This document shows, piece after piece, positions 18,191 to 25,897 of a stretch of 64,000 nt of DNA. This stretch comes from Pseudomonadota bacterium. GTDB lineage: Bacteria; Pseudomonadota; Gammaproteobacteria; Burkholderiales; Burkholderiaceae_B. Positions within the stretch are counted from its first letter, which is position 1. Each line of letters starts with the position of its first letter. The notes beneath the pieces were generated by a model, which was given only the letters and a program-made list of their open reading frames with translations, was not told the DNA's origin and searched no databases. Made by a program: the position numbers and the translations under genes. The stretch is from contig JAEWHK010000005.1 in NCBI GenBank assembly GCA_023387815.1, positions 10,518 through 74,517 on the forward strand, given 5' to 3'.

Positions 18191-19495
18191 ATGTCTGCAG
18201 CTCCTACAAGTACGCATTCACTGGCCGACTGGCTGGTCTATCTTGAATCCCTGCATCCCAAGCCCATTGAGCTGGGCCTTGAGCGGGTCGCCCAGGTCGC
18301 GCAGCGGCTGGAGATCATGCAGGATAGTGGTGTCAGAATTATCGTTGGCGGCACTAACGGCAAAGGATCCACCTGCGCCATGCTGGAAGCCATCTATCTG
18401 GCAGCTGGCTACAAGACAGGCATGTATACCTCTCCGCATCTGATTGATTTCAACGAGCGCATCCGTATCCGCGGAGAGTTGGCGACCGACGCGCAGATCG
18501 TGGAACAGCTGGCGAAAATTGAAGCCGCAAGAGGTGACATCACGCTCACCTATTTTGAATACACAACCCTGGCTGCGCTGCTCCTTTTCAAGGAACATCA
18601 AACCGAAGTGGCCATCCTTGAAGTGGGACTTGGCGGGCGGCTGGATGCCGTCAATATTGTTGATGCCGATTGTTCAATCATAACCAGTGTGGACATTGAT
18701 CATACGCAGTGGCTGGGCGATACACGGGAAAAGATCGGCTGGGAAAAGGCACATATTTTCCGCAAGGACAGACCCGCCATCTGCAGTGATCCGCAACCGC
18801 CGGAATCGGTGGTGTCTTATGCACAGGAAATCGGGGCCGATCTCTGGCTGTTTGGTCGGGATTTCAATTATTCGGCAGACAAGCAGCAGTGGGCTTTTGC
18901 CGGCAGAAACCAGCGCCGAAATGCACTGGCTTACCCAGCTCTGCGCGGCGCAAATCAGTTGCTGAATGCCTCTGCGGCGCTTGCGGCTATCGAAGCGCTT
19001 CGCGACCGGCTTGCCGTACCTCAGCAGGCGGTTCGCCAGGGACTGATTCAGGCCGTATTGCCTGGTCGCTTTCAGATTATTCCGGGACAACCTACCGTCG
19101 TGATTGATGTGGCACATAATCCGCATGCAGCAGCGGTACTTGCCCACAATCTCGATAGCATGTCCTTTTTTCCCTATACCCACGCAGTGGTCGGTATGGT
19201 TAATGATAAGGACTGTGATGAAGTCATCAGGAAGTTTGGCCGTAAGGTGGATTATTGGTATTGTGCCAGCCTGCCTGGAGATCGCGCGCGCACTGGCTCG
19301 GACATCGCCGAGCGTATCCGCAAGCTCGTGCCTGCCGACAACGAAGGCTTACCAGTCATAACCGTTTACGATTCTCCTGCGGCGGCCTTTGATTCTGCAA
19401 GTTCAAAGGCGTCCGAGAATGATAGAATAGTCGTGTTTGGCTCGTTTTTAACCGTCGCCGCCGTCTTGCAGCATTTGGGGCGTCCAGCCGTCTGA
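18191..19495 (+). CDS. folC: bifunctional folylpolyglutamate synthase/dihydrofolate synthase
   Basis: A 434-residue ATP-dependent ligase adding glutamate to dihydropteroate and to folates. The nucleotide-binding loop GGTNGKGSTCAMLEAI is near residues 54-70; TSPHLIDFNERIRI and the EVGLGGRLDAVN motif follow, and VVIDVAHNPHAA marks the C-terminal domain. Length and order fit the Mur-ligase-like FolC family. It starts a plus-strand group with the SPOR protein, cvpA and purF, an arrangement shared by many proteobacteria; accD, often upstream, is not here. Confidence 0.94.
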   Translation: MSAAPTSTHSLADWLVYLESLHPKPIELGLERVAQVAQRLEIMQDSGVRIIVGGTNGKGSTCAMLEAIYLAAGYKTGMYTSPHLIDFNERIRIRGELATDAQIVEQLAKIEAARGDITLTYFEYTTLAALLLFKEHQTEVAILEVGLGGRLDAVNIVDADCSIITSVDIDHTQWLGDTREKIGWEKAHIFRKDRPAICSDPQPPESVVSYAQEIGADLWLFGRDFNYSADKQQWAFAGRNQRRNALAYPALRGANQLLNASAALAAIEALRDRLAVPQQAVRQGLIQAVLPGRFQIIPGQPTVVIDVAHNPHAAAVLAHNLDSMSFFPYTHAVVGMVNDKDCDEVIRKFGRKVDYWYCASLPGDRARTGSDIAERIRKLVPADNEGLPVITVYDSPAAAFDSASSKASENDRIVVFGSFLTVAAVLQHLGRPAV

Positions 19496-19552
19496 GGTAT
19501 GGCTTCATACAACAAGCTGAAGCTTATCTTCATCATCAGTCAGGAATAAGTT

Positions 19553-20515
19553 ATGGGTTTATTCAATTCACAAGATAATAATCGGCCAGGACAGCGTCGG
19601 ACCCAGTCCGATCAGGATCAGGCCAATGAACTGCGCGTGAAGGCAAGGAATCGTCTGATCGGTGCGATCATTCTGGTTCTGGCAGCCATCATCGTCGTCC
19701 CGATGGTACTTGATACCGGGGGCAAAGACACAACGCCAGCACCGGCCCAGAAACCGCCTCTCGTATCGGGCGGTGGCAGTGATAACGGATCCTTGTCTGT
19801 GACAACGACACCTGGTGTTGAATCCAGTGGTCCGAGCTCAACTTCACAGTCTGCCAATACTGATGGCAGCATACCGGAAACACCGCCGGTCAATGGTTCC
19901 GTTGCTTCCGGCACGGCACAACAGCCTGACTCAACGGAAACAACACCGGACGCCAGCGGTACACAGGATGGGGAAGTACCGGGCACAACGCCGGTTCCCG
20001 ATCCCAATCAATCCATCGCCTCGGGTACGGCGAATCAGCCTGTAACGCCTGAAGCGCAGGCCGAGCAGGAAAAACGTGAAGCTGCGGCACAGGCCAAGGC
20101 ACAGGCCGATGCCAAAAAAGCGGCTGAGCGCAAGAAAGCGGCGGCTGCAAAAGCGGCAGAACAGAAGAAACAAGGCGGCATCAAGGACAGCAACCGTACT
20201 GATGACGGTGCGCGCGCCCTGGCCATTCTTGAAGGACGTGAACCCGAGCCCGCCGAAAGAAGCAAGCCCAGGGTAACGTCCGGCGACTATTCACTGCAGA
20301 TTGCCTCTTACGGTTCCTCAGATGATGCACAAAGCCGCCGCAGCAAACTGGCTTCCGAAGGCGTATCCAATGTCTACGTTCAGAATTCTGTGGTCAATGG
20401 CAAGCAGATTTATCGACTCCGTGTAGGTCCATTCAAGTCGCGCGAAGCAGCACAGGCTGCGCAAACGCGCCTGCGGTCTCTGGGTTACGACAACGGTTTC
20501 ATTTCGTCGAACTGA
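19553..20515 (+). CDS. SPOR-domain cell-envelope protein (DedD/FtsN-like)
   Basis: A 320-residue single-pass inner-membrane protein. A short basic cytoplasmic N terminus is followed by one helix (RLIGAIILVLAAIIVVPMVL, about residues 34-53), then a long periplasmic low-complexity stretch (Thr/Pro/Gly/Ser-rich to about 165, then a charged Ala/Lys/Gln segment to about 205). The C-terminal SPOR domain begins near residue 243 (GDYSLQIASYGSSDDAQSRR, ending with RLRSLGYDNGFI) and would bind denuded septal peptidoglycan. Position between folC and cvpA matches DedD in other proteobacteria. It probably assists cell division. Confidence 0.85.
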   Translation: MGLFNSQDNNRPGQRRTQSDQDQANELRVKARNRLIGAIILVLAAIIVVPMVLDTGGKDTTPAPAQKPPLVSGGGSDNGSLSVTTTPGVESSGPSSTSQSANTDGSIPETPPVNGSVASGTAQQPDSTETTPDASGTQDGEVPGTTPVPDPNQSIASGTANQPVTPEAQAEQEKREAAAQAKAQADAKKAAERKKAAAAKAAEQKKQGGIKDSNRTDDGARALAILEGREPEPAERSKPRVTSGDYSLQIASYGSSDDAQSRRSKLASEGVSNVYVQNSVVNGKQIYRLRVGPFKSREAAQAAQTRLRSLGYDNGFISSN

Positions 20516-20530
20516 TCTGCCTGAATCCAA

Positions 20531-21019
20531 GTGACCGAATTTGATTACACCTGCCTCGGGATCATTTTTATCTCGGGGCTGCTTGGTTTAATGAGAGGGT
20601 TTCTCAAGGAAGCCTTCTCATTAATCGCTTATGCCGCTGCATTTATTGGTGCAATCTGGTGGGGGCCAGTGGTTTATCCGTGGCTTATGCAATACATCAG
20701 CAATGCGCTCATCAGCATGGGCATCGGTTATGCGGTGATCTTCATTGCCATATTGCTGGTGGTTGGTCTGGTCAATGTCACACTGGCAACGCTGATCGAT
20801 GCCACCGGACTGGGTCCGGCGGATCAGGGCCTGGGGATACTGTTTGGTATTGCACGAGGCGTGATGATTATTCTCATCCTCGTCGTACTGGCTGGCTATA
20901 CGCCTTTTCCCAAGGAACCGTGGTGGGTGAATGCGAAGTTTTCCCCCATGGCTGTCTTGGCCGTGCATGAGATCAAGATGCGTCTGCCGGACAGTATCGG
21001 ATCGTTTTTGCCTTATTAG
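20531..21019 (+). CDS. cvpA: CvpA family membrane protein
   Basis: A 162-residue inner-membrane protein with four hydrophobic segments, starting TCLGIIFISGLLGLMRGFLKEA, the CvpA family N-terminal pattern. In E. coli the gene is required for colicin V production and is co-transcribed with purF; its biochemical role is not settled. The start codon is GTG at 20531, 15 bases after the SPOR gene. The downstream neighbour purF confirms the assignment. Confidence 0.88.
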   Translation: MTEFDYTCLGIIFISGLLGLMRGFLKEAFSLIAYAAAFIGAIWWGPVVYPWLMQYISNALISMGIGYAVIFIAILLVVGLVNVTLATLIDATGLGPADQGLGILFGIARGVMIILILVVLAGYTPFPKEPWWVNAKFSPMAVLAVHEIKMRLPDSIGSFLPY

Positions 21020-21068
21020 TACACTTCTCGTTTTCACTCTCTCTCTTCATTTTCAGGATAGGCTTTAT

Positions 21069-22586
21069 ATGTGCGGAATTATCGGTATCGTCGGGCGCGG
21101 TCCAGTGAATCAACTGGTCTATGACAGCCTGCTGCTACTGCAACATCGCGGTCAGGATGCGGCCGGCATTGCCACCGCTTACGGCAATCACTTCAACATG
21201 TACAAGGCTCATGGCCTTGTCCGCGATGTTTTCCGCACTCGCAATATGCGCGATCTGCCCGGTCATTCCGGTATCGGACAGGTGCGCTATCCAACAGCCG
21301 GTTCCAGTGATTCGCTGGAAGAGGCACAGCCATTCTATGTGAATGCGCCTTTTGGTATCACGTTTGCACACAATGGCAATCTGACCAACTGGCGGGAGCT
21401 GCGTGAGTCCCTGTTTAAGGTCGATCAACGCCACATCAATACGAATTCTGATTCCGAAGTGCTGCTTAACGTGCTGGCCCACGAACTTCAGTCAGCCGCC
21501 AAGGGAACGTCGCTGGACCCTCAGAGCATGTTCGCTGCCGTTCGCGCAGTGCATCGCCGGGTAAAAGGGGCGTATTCCGTTGTGGCTCAGATCGCCGGCT
21601 ACGGTCTGCTGGCATTTCGTGATCCTTTTGGTATTCGTCCGCTCTGTCTTGGAAAATTTGAATCCGAATTGGGAACAGAATGGATGGTTGCTTCGGAATC
21701 AGTCGCGCTTGAAGGCAGCGGTTTTGATTTCGTTCGTGATATCGACGCCGGTGAGGCAGTGTTCATAGACCTGGATGGCAACGTACATGAACAGCAGTGC
21801 GCAGACAATGCCATACTCACGCCGTGTATCTTCGAATACGTATATTTTGCGCGCCCAGATTCAACCATTAACGGTGTAAATGTCTACAATGCCCGACTCA
21901 AAATGGGCGAGTATCTGGCCGATAAGGTGGCGCGTCAGTTGCGCCTGAGAGAAATTGATGTAGTCATGCCAATACCCGATTCATCACGACCTGCGGCAAT
22001 GCAGCTGGCATCGAAACTGGGACTGGAGTATCGGGAAGGATTTATCAAAAATCGCTATGTAGGCCGAACCTTCATCATGCCAGGGCAGGCCGTACGCAAA
22101 AAGTCTGTTCGCCAGAAACTGAATGCCATGAGTGTTGAATTCAAGGATAAGAACGTGCTGCTGGTTGATGACTCCATTGTTCGTGGTACGACCAGCCGGG
22201 AGATTGTGGATATGGCCCGTGCCGCAGGCGCGAAGAAGGTATTCTTTGCCTCCGCTGCGCCACCGGTCTGTTTCCCGAACGTTTACGGCATCGATATGCC
22301 AACGCAGGATGAACTGATCGCGAACGGAAGAACTGCAGAGCAGGTTGCCAAAGAGATTGGTGCCGACGGCCTGGTCTACCAGGATCTGAACGACCTGAAG
22401 GCAGCGATCAGTGACATCAATCCCAAATTGACGCAATTTGAATCGTCCTGCTTTGACGGTAATTATGTGACGGGCGATGTGGATGAAGCCTATCTGGAAC
22501 GCCTGCGTATGACGCGCCATCAGACCAAGGAAGGGCAGGCGGTAGGGGGATTGCAATTCAATATGGGCTACGCCGCCAACGCCTGA
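21069..22586 (+). CDS. purF: amidophosphoribosyltransferase
   Basis: A 505-residue enzyme for the first committed step of purine synthesis (PRPP plus glutamine to phosphoribosylamine). The start at 21069 is fixed by the mature N terminus: Met is removed to expose Cys2 (MCGIIGIVGRG), the glutaminase nucleophile; an in-frame ATG 138 bases upstream lies inside cvpA and is rejected. The phosphoribosyltransferase PRPP loop is VLLVDDSIVRGTTSREI. AGGATAGG precedes the ATG. It is the last gene of the folC-cvpA-purF group. Confidence 0.96.
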   Translation: MCGIIGIVGRGPVNQLVYDSLLLLQHRGQDAAGIATAYGNHFNMYKAHGLVRDVFRTRNMRDLPGHSGIGQVRYPTAGSSDSLEEAQPFYVNAPFGITFAHNGNLTNWRELRESLFKVDQRHINTNSDSEVLLNVLAHELQSAAKGTSLDPQSMFAAVRAVHRRVKGAYSVVAQIAGYGLLAFRDPFGIRPLCLGKFESELGTEWMVASESVALEGSGFDFVRDIDAGEAVFIDLDGNVHEQQCADNAILTPCIFEYVYFARPDSTINGVNVYNARLKMGEYLADKVARQLRLREIDVVMPIPDSSRPAAMQLASKLGLEYREGFIKNRYVGRTFIMPGQAVRKKSVRQKLNAMSVEFKDKNVLLVDDSIVRGTTSREIVDMARAAGAKKVFFASAAPPVCFPNVYGIDMPTQDELIANGRTAEQVAKEIGADGLVYQDLNDLKAAISDINPKLTQFESSCFDGNYVTGDVDEAYLERLRMTRHQTKEGQAVGGLQFNMGYAANA

Positions 22587-22620
22587 TATCCATTCACTTT
22601 TGAATTTTTGACCGCAGTGT

Positions 22621-22649
22621 TTGCGCCGATGCATGTCGGGGTATATAAT
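22621..22649 (+). promoter_or_regulatory. sigma70-type promoter of the marR-efflux operon
   Basis: TTGCGC (22621-22626), a 17-base spacer and a perfect TATAAT (22644-22649) lie just upstream of the marR start at 22678. The start point would be near 22656, inside the inverted repeat at 22650-22674. Confidence 0.6.
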
Positions 22650-22674
22650 TGACTTATCATCTATTGGTAAGTCA
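22650..22674. promoter_or_regulatory. inverted repeat TGACTTA-N11-TAAGTCA, putative MarR operator
   Basis: A perfect 7-bp inverted repeat starting one base after the -10 box and covering the predicted transcription start. The placement would let the adjacent MarR protein repress its own operon by occluding RNA polymerase. Direct symmetry is seen; binding is inferred. Confidence 0.55.
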
Positions 22675-22677
22675 CCT

Positions 22678-23169
22678 ATGTCCACGACCAAAAAATCTGA
22701 AAATCTGCATCCTGCCGCCAGGGAAATCCTGACACTCTGTGGTCATTTGAACCGTCAATGGCGACGCGCCGTTGACCGTCGCCTGCAGCCTATGGGGCTG
22801 ACAGAGGCAACCTGGCTTCCGCTGCTCTTTATATCCAGGGCAAAGGCACCGTTACGACAAAAAGATCTGGCTGCCTTGCTGGGGCTGGACAGTTCCTCGG
22901 TCGTACGCATCCTGGACGGCCTGCAGACTGCGGGTTATATACAGCGACTTGAAGGTACCGACAGGCGGGAAAAACTCATCCATCTGACTGATTTGGGAAA
23001 AAACACGGTCTCAACGGTAGAGCAGGTCGTGCACGCGGGGCGTGTTCGGCTATTCCGCGACATGGACAGCGCACAAATGATAGCGGCCAGTTCGGTGCTG
23101 CAGCAGCTGGTGGGTACCGTCGAGTCACTGGGCAGTGATCTGTGGGGCACAACAGACGATCATGACTGA
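22678..23169 (+). CDS. MarR family transcriptional regulator
   Basis: A 163-residue winged-helix regulator. The DNA-binding part is seen around LRQKDLAALLGLDSSSVVRILDGLQTAGYIQR followed by the wing TDRREKLIHLTDLG, which is the standard MarR pattern. The ATG at 22678 is chosen since upstream in-frame codons overlap the promoter and operator. Its stop overlaps the start of the downstream efflux gene by eight bases, so it probably represses that transporter in response to a small molecule, as many MarR proteins do. The ligand is unknown. Confidence 0.88.
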   Translation: MSTTKKSENLHPAAREILTLCGHLNRQWRRAVDRRLQPMGLTEATWLPLLFISRAKAPLRQKDLAALLGLDSSSVVRILDGLQTAGYIQRLEGTDRREKLIHLTDLGKNTVSTVEQVVHAGRVRLFRDMDSAQMIAASSVLQQLVGTVESLGSDLWGTTDDHD

Positions 23170-24610
23170 TATCACAGGAGCTGCAGATAGATCGCTGGTC
23201 CCGGATAAATCCGGAAGAGCAAATGGCACTGCAATGACACAATCCACACAAGCGAAAGCAAGGCCTGAAGGCGCATCGTCATCCGAGTACACATCAGCAC
23301 CGGAACACATATCAGCGTCGAAACAATCATCGACATCTGAAAATTCATCAATGACTGCCAAAACGGCCACATCAGAAAAGTCATCGGCATCACTAGCGGC
23401 ATCCTCAACAAACAAACAAACGCGCACACGAGCTCCCTTGTGGCTGCTGGTGTTTGTGACGCTTAGCGGCACACTTGCCATGCACATGTTTGTTCCTGCA
23501 CTGCCGGATGCAGCGGCAGATCTGGGTGCCAGTACCAGCACCATGCAAATGACCATCAGTCTGTACATTCTGGGTCTGGCTTTTGGTCAGCTGGTTTATG
23601 GGCCGCTATCCGATGGGTTCGGACGCCGGCCCCTCTTGATTGCAGGTCTGTCCATCTACGTGCTGGCAGGTATTGCTGCAGCCGTATCACAGAATGAATC
23701 GACGCTGATTTTGTCGCGCCTGTTTCAGGCCCTTGGCGGCTGTGCGGGTCTCGCACTGGGCCGTGCCATCGTGCGGGACTCAGCTGTGGGAGACACTGCG
23801 GTTAAGGATCAGGCTTTGCTCAATCTGATCATGATGGCGGGCCCCGGGCTCGCACCTTTACTGGGATCGGTGCTGACATTGCATCTGGGCTGGCGCAGCG
23901 TTTTTGTTGCGCTGTTCCTAATGGGCCTGGTCACGCTGATTTCTACGTGGCGTTTGTTGCCTGAAACTGGTACACCCACAGGAAAAGTCAGTCCCGGCGC
24001 GCTGGCGCATGACTACAAGTCGTTATTGAAAATGCCTCAGTTTCTGGGTTACGCGTTTGGTGGCGGTTGCGCCACGACGGCGCTATATGCCTTTATTGCC
24101 GCAGCACCATTCATCATTACAAGAGAATTGCAGCGCCCGCCTGGCGAAGTAGGTATCTACCTGGCCTTGCTGATTGTGGGATTGTCTGTCGGTAATGCAG
24201 CGACGCGACAGCTTATCGGGCGCTATTCGCTGGAAAGATTGTTGATTGGCGGCAATGCCCTAAGTGCGGTCGCTGCCGTTACGCAACTGGCTTTGGTGCT
24301 CGCCGGACATCTGCATATTGTGACGGTGATGGTATTTATGTTTCTCTTTGCCGTGGGTGCAGGTATCGCGAGCCCGGCTGCACTGACCAAGGGTCTGAAC
24401 GTGGACCGGCATCTGGTTGGATCGGCCGCGGGTCTTTACGGATTCTCGCAAATGGCCATCGGTGCGGTGTGTACCTCTCTGGTCGGGCTTGGTGATGATC
24501 CTGCGCTTACCGCGTTCACTGTGCTCTCCTGCGCCGCCATTCTGGGCCAGGCCGGCTTCTGGTTCGGCCTGAAACAGGACATGCGCCAGGCACATAAAGT
24601 GCTGGGCTAA
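23162..24610 (+). CDS. Bcr/CflA family MFS drug efflux transporter with Ser/Thr-rich N-terminal extension
   Basis: A 482-residue transporter of about 12 membrane helices, proton-driven drug export family DHA1. The membrane part starts near residue 91 (APLWLLVFVTLSGTLAMHMF) and carries the MFS loop GPLSDGFGRRPLL and the RLFQALGGCAGLALGRAIVRD segment typical of Bcr/CflA. The first 90 residues are hydrophilic and very rich in Ser, Thr, Ala, Lys and Glu, which usual members of about 400 residues lack. The ATG at 23162 overlaps marR; internal ATGs at 23234 and 23351 would give shorter tails. The substrate is unknown. Confidence 0.87.
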   Translation: MTDITGAADRSLVPDKSGRANGTAMTQSTQAKARPEGASSSEYTSAPEHISASKQSSTSENSSMTAKTATSEKSSASLAASSTNKQTRTRAPLWLLVFVTLSGTLAMHMFVPALPDAAADLGASTSTMQMTISLYILGLAFGQLVYGPLSDGFGRRPLLIAGLSIYVLAGIAAAVSQNESTLILSRLFQALGGCAGLALGRAIVRDSAVGDTAVKDQALLNLIMMAGPGLAPLLGSVLTLHLGWRSVFVALFLMGLVTLISTWRLLPETGTPTGKVSPGALAHDYKSLLKMPQFLGYAFGGGCATTALYAFIAAAPFIITRELQRPPGEVGIYLALLIVGLSVGNAATRQLIGRYSLERLLIGGNALSAVAAVTQLALVLAGHLHIVTVMVFMFLFAVGAGIASPAALTKGLNVDRHLVGSAAGLYGFSQMAIGAVCTSLVGLGDDPALTAFTVLSCAAILGQAGFWFGLKQDMRQAHKVLG

Positions 24611-24692
24611 TGGCAATACCGGTAGGTATGCCAATGATGGGCTGATGCTCCTGGCTGCGTCAACAGCCGGTCGGCTCGACCCGTCAATCGGA

Positions 24693-25181
24693 TCAGGCGA
24701 ACCGAGAGCGTTGCCGCGTCCGGCCGAAGAGGGCGAAAAGACTGAGGACCAGCAGGAAGACAAACAGCAGCAGTGCCCACAGCACATACTCGACGCCCAG
24801 CACACTGACTTTTGCATCCATGCATGTAGCATAGATACCGAAAAGCCATGGCACCGCAGCATCGAGCCCGGTTGTTTTGGACATGAAAATATCAGCAAAG
24901 GTGCGGTCGCAGGATACCATCTGTGAAGCGACTGTGTGCTGATACCAGGCAGCGATTATTCCTGCGCCAGACAGGGCGACTGTGAATAACGCTGCGAATC
25001 GCTTCAGTACGCCTGGAAGAAAATTGCCCACCAGACACAGGATGGCGATGACCAGCAGAATCAGCCGCTGCAAAACGCACCAGGCGCAAGGCGGCATACC
25101 AAACACATGCTGGCTGACAAGTGCGACACCCAATGCGAGCAGGCAGAGTACGGCAATAAGATTCAGGCGAGACTGGGTCAT
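24693..25181 (-). CDS. dsbB: disulfide bond formation protein DsbB
   Basis: A 162-residue inner-membrane protein with four helices that reoxidises DsbA and passes electrons to quinone. The first periplasmic pair is in PPCAWCVLQR (CxxC) and the second pair comprises the Cys in VSCDRTFAD and the one in YATCMDAKV, the expected arrangement. The conserved Arg after CxxC binds quinone in the family. It begins in a four-base overlap with marC and is the last gene of map-glnD-marC-dsbB. Confidence 0.9.
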   Translation of the reverse strand: MTQSRLNLIAVLCLLALGVALVSQHVFGMPPCAWCVLQRLILLVIAILCLVGNFLPGVLKRFAALFTVALSGAGIIAAWYQHTVASQMVSCDRTFADIFMSKTTGLDAAVPWLFGIYATCMDAKVSVLGVEYVLWALLLFVFLLVLSLFALFGRTRQRSRFA

Positions 25182-25891
25182 AGGGTGGTCCGGGAATAGG
25201 TTGAAGAAATATCGGCATAAAGGCGCATGATCAGTTCATGCGCGCCGTCCCACATAATCTGGACACCGATACAGAGCAGGATGAATGCGGACAGTCGCAT
25301 GAAAACGGCTGTCCCTGATTTGCCTAGACGGGCAAGAAAACGGGCGGCAAAGCGCAGGCAGAAAAACAGGATGGCGCTAACGCTTATAACGGCCAGGATC
25401 ATGCCTGTCACGCTCATGACGCCAGCCGCAGCACTGATGAAATCAAAAGAGGCGCCGACCGTGATGGCTGCAGAGATACTGCCGGGGCCGCAGGCAATCG
25501 GGAACGTGAGTGGGTAAAAAGCGCTGGCTTTGACCTTGTCCTGAGAATAATCTTCCACCAGTTTTTCGTGCGCATCGGTGTCGGGATCTTTCGCATTGAC
25601 CAGTTGCCATGCGCTGGCCACCACCAGCAGACCGCCACCGACCCTGACGATTGGCAATGAGATGCCAAAAAAGCGCAGCACCATGTTGCCGAACAATGCT
25701 GCAAGCGTCAGCATGATGAAAACATTGATGGCAATGCGTTTTGCCAGGAGCTTGCGCGTGGCGCTGCTGGCGCCCTCGGTCATGGTCAGAAAAATGGGCG
25801 CAACTGCTGGCGGGTTGACGATAGGCAGCAGGGTAGCCAGAACGAACAGAAAGCTTCGGCTGAAAATCAATAGGTAATCGTTGATACTCAT
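25178..25891 (-). CDS. MarC family integral membrane protein
   Basis: A 237-residue protein with six hydrophobic segments, including LPIVNPPAVAPIFLTMTEG near residues 22-40 and the FYPLTFPIACGPGSISAAIT motif typical of the MarC/UPF0056 family. Its molecular role is not established; the original link to multiple antibiotic resistance was withdrawn in the literature. It is six bases downstream of glnD and overlaps dsbB. Confidence 0.88.
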   Translation of the reverse strand: MSINDYLLIFSRSFLFVLATLLPIVNPPAVAPIFLTMTEGASSATRKLLAKRIAINVFIMLTLAALFGNMVLRFFGISLPIVRVGGGLLVVASAWQLVNAKDPDTDAHEKLVEDYSQDKVKASAFYPLTFPIACGPGSISAAITVGASFDFISAAAGVMSVTGMILAVISVSAILFFCLRFAARFLARLGKSGTAVFMRLSAFILLCIGVQIMWDGAHELIMRLYADISSTYSRTTL

Positions 25892-25897
25892 TGTCGG

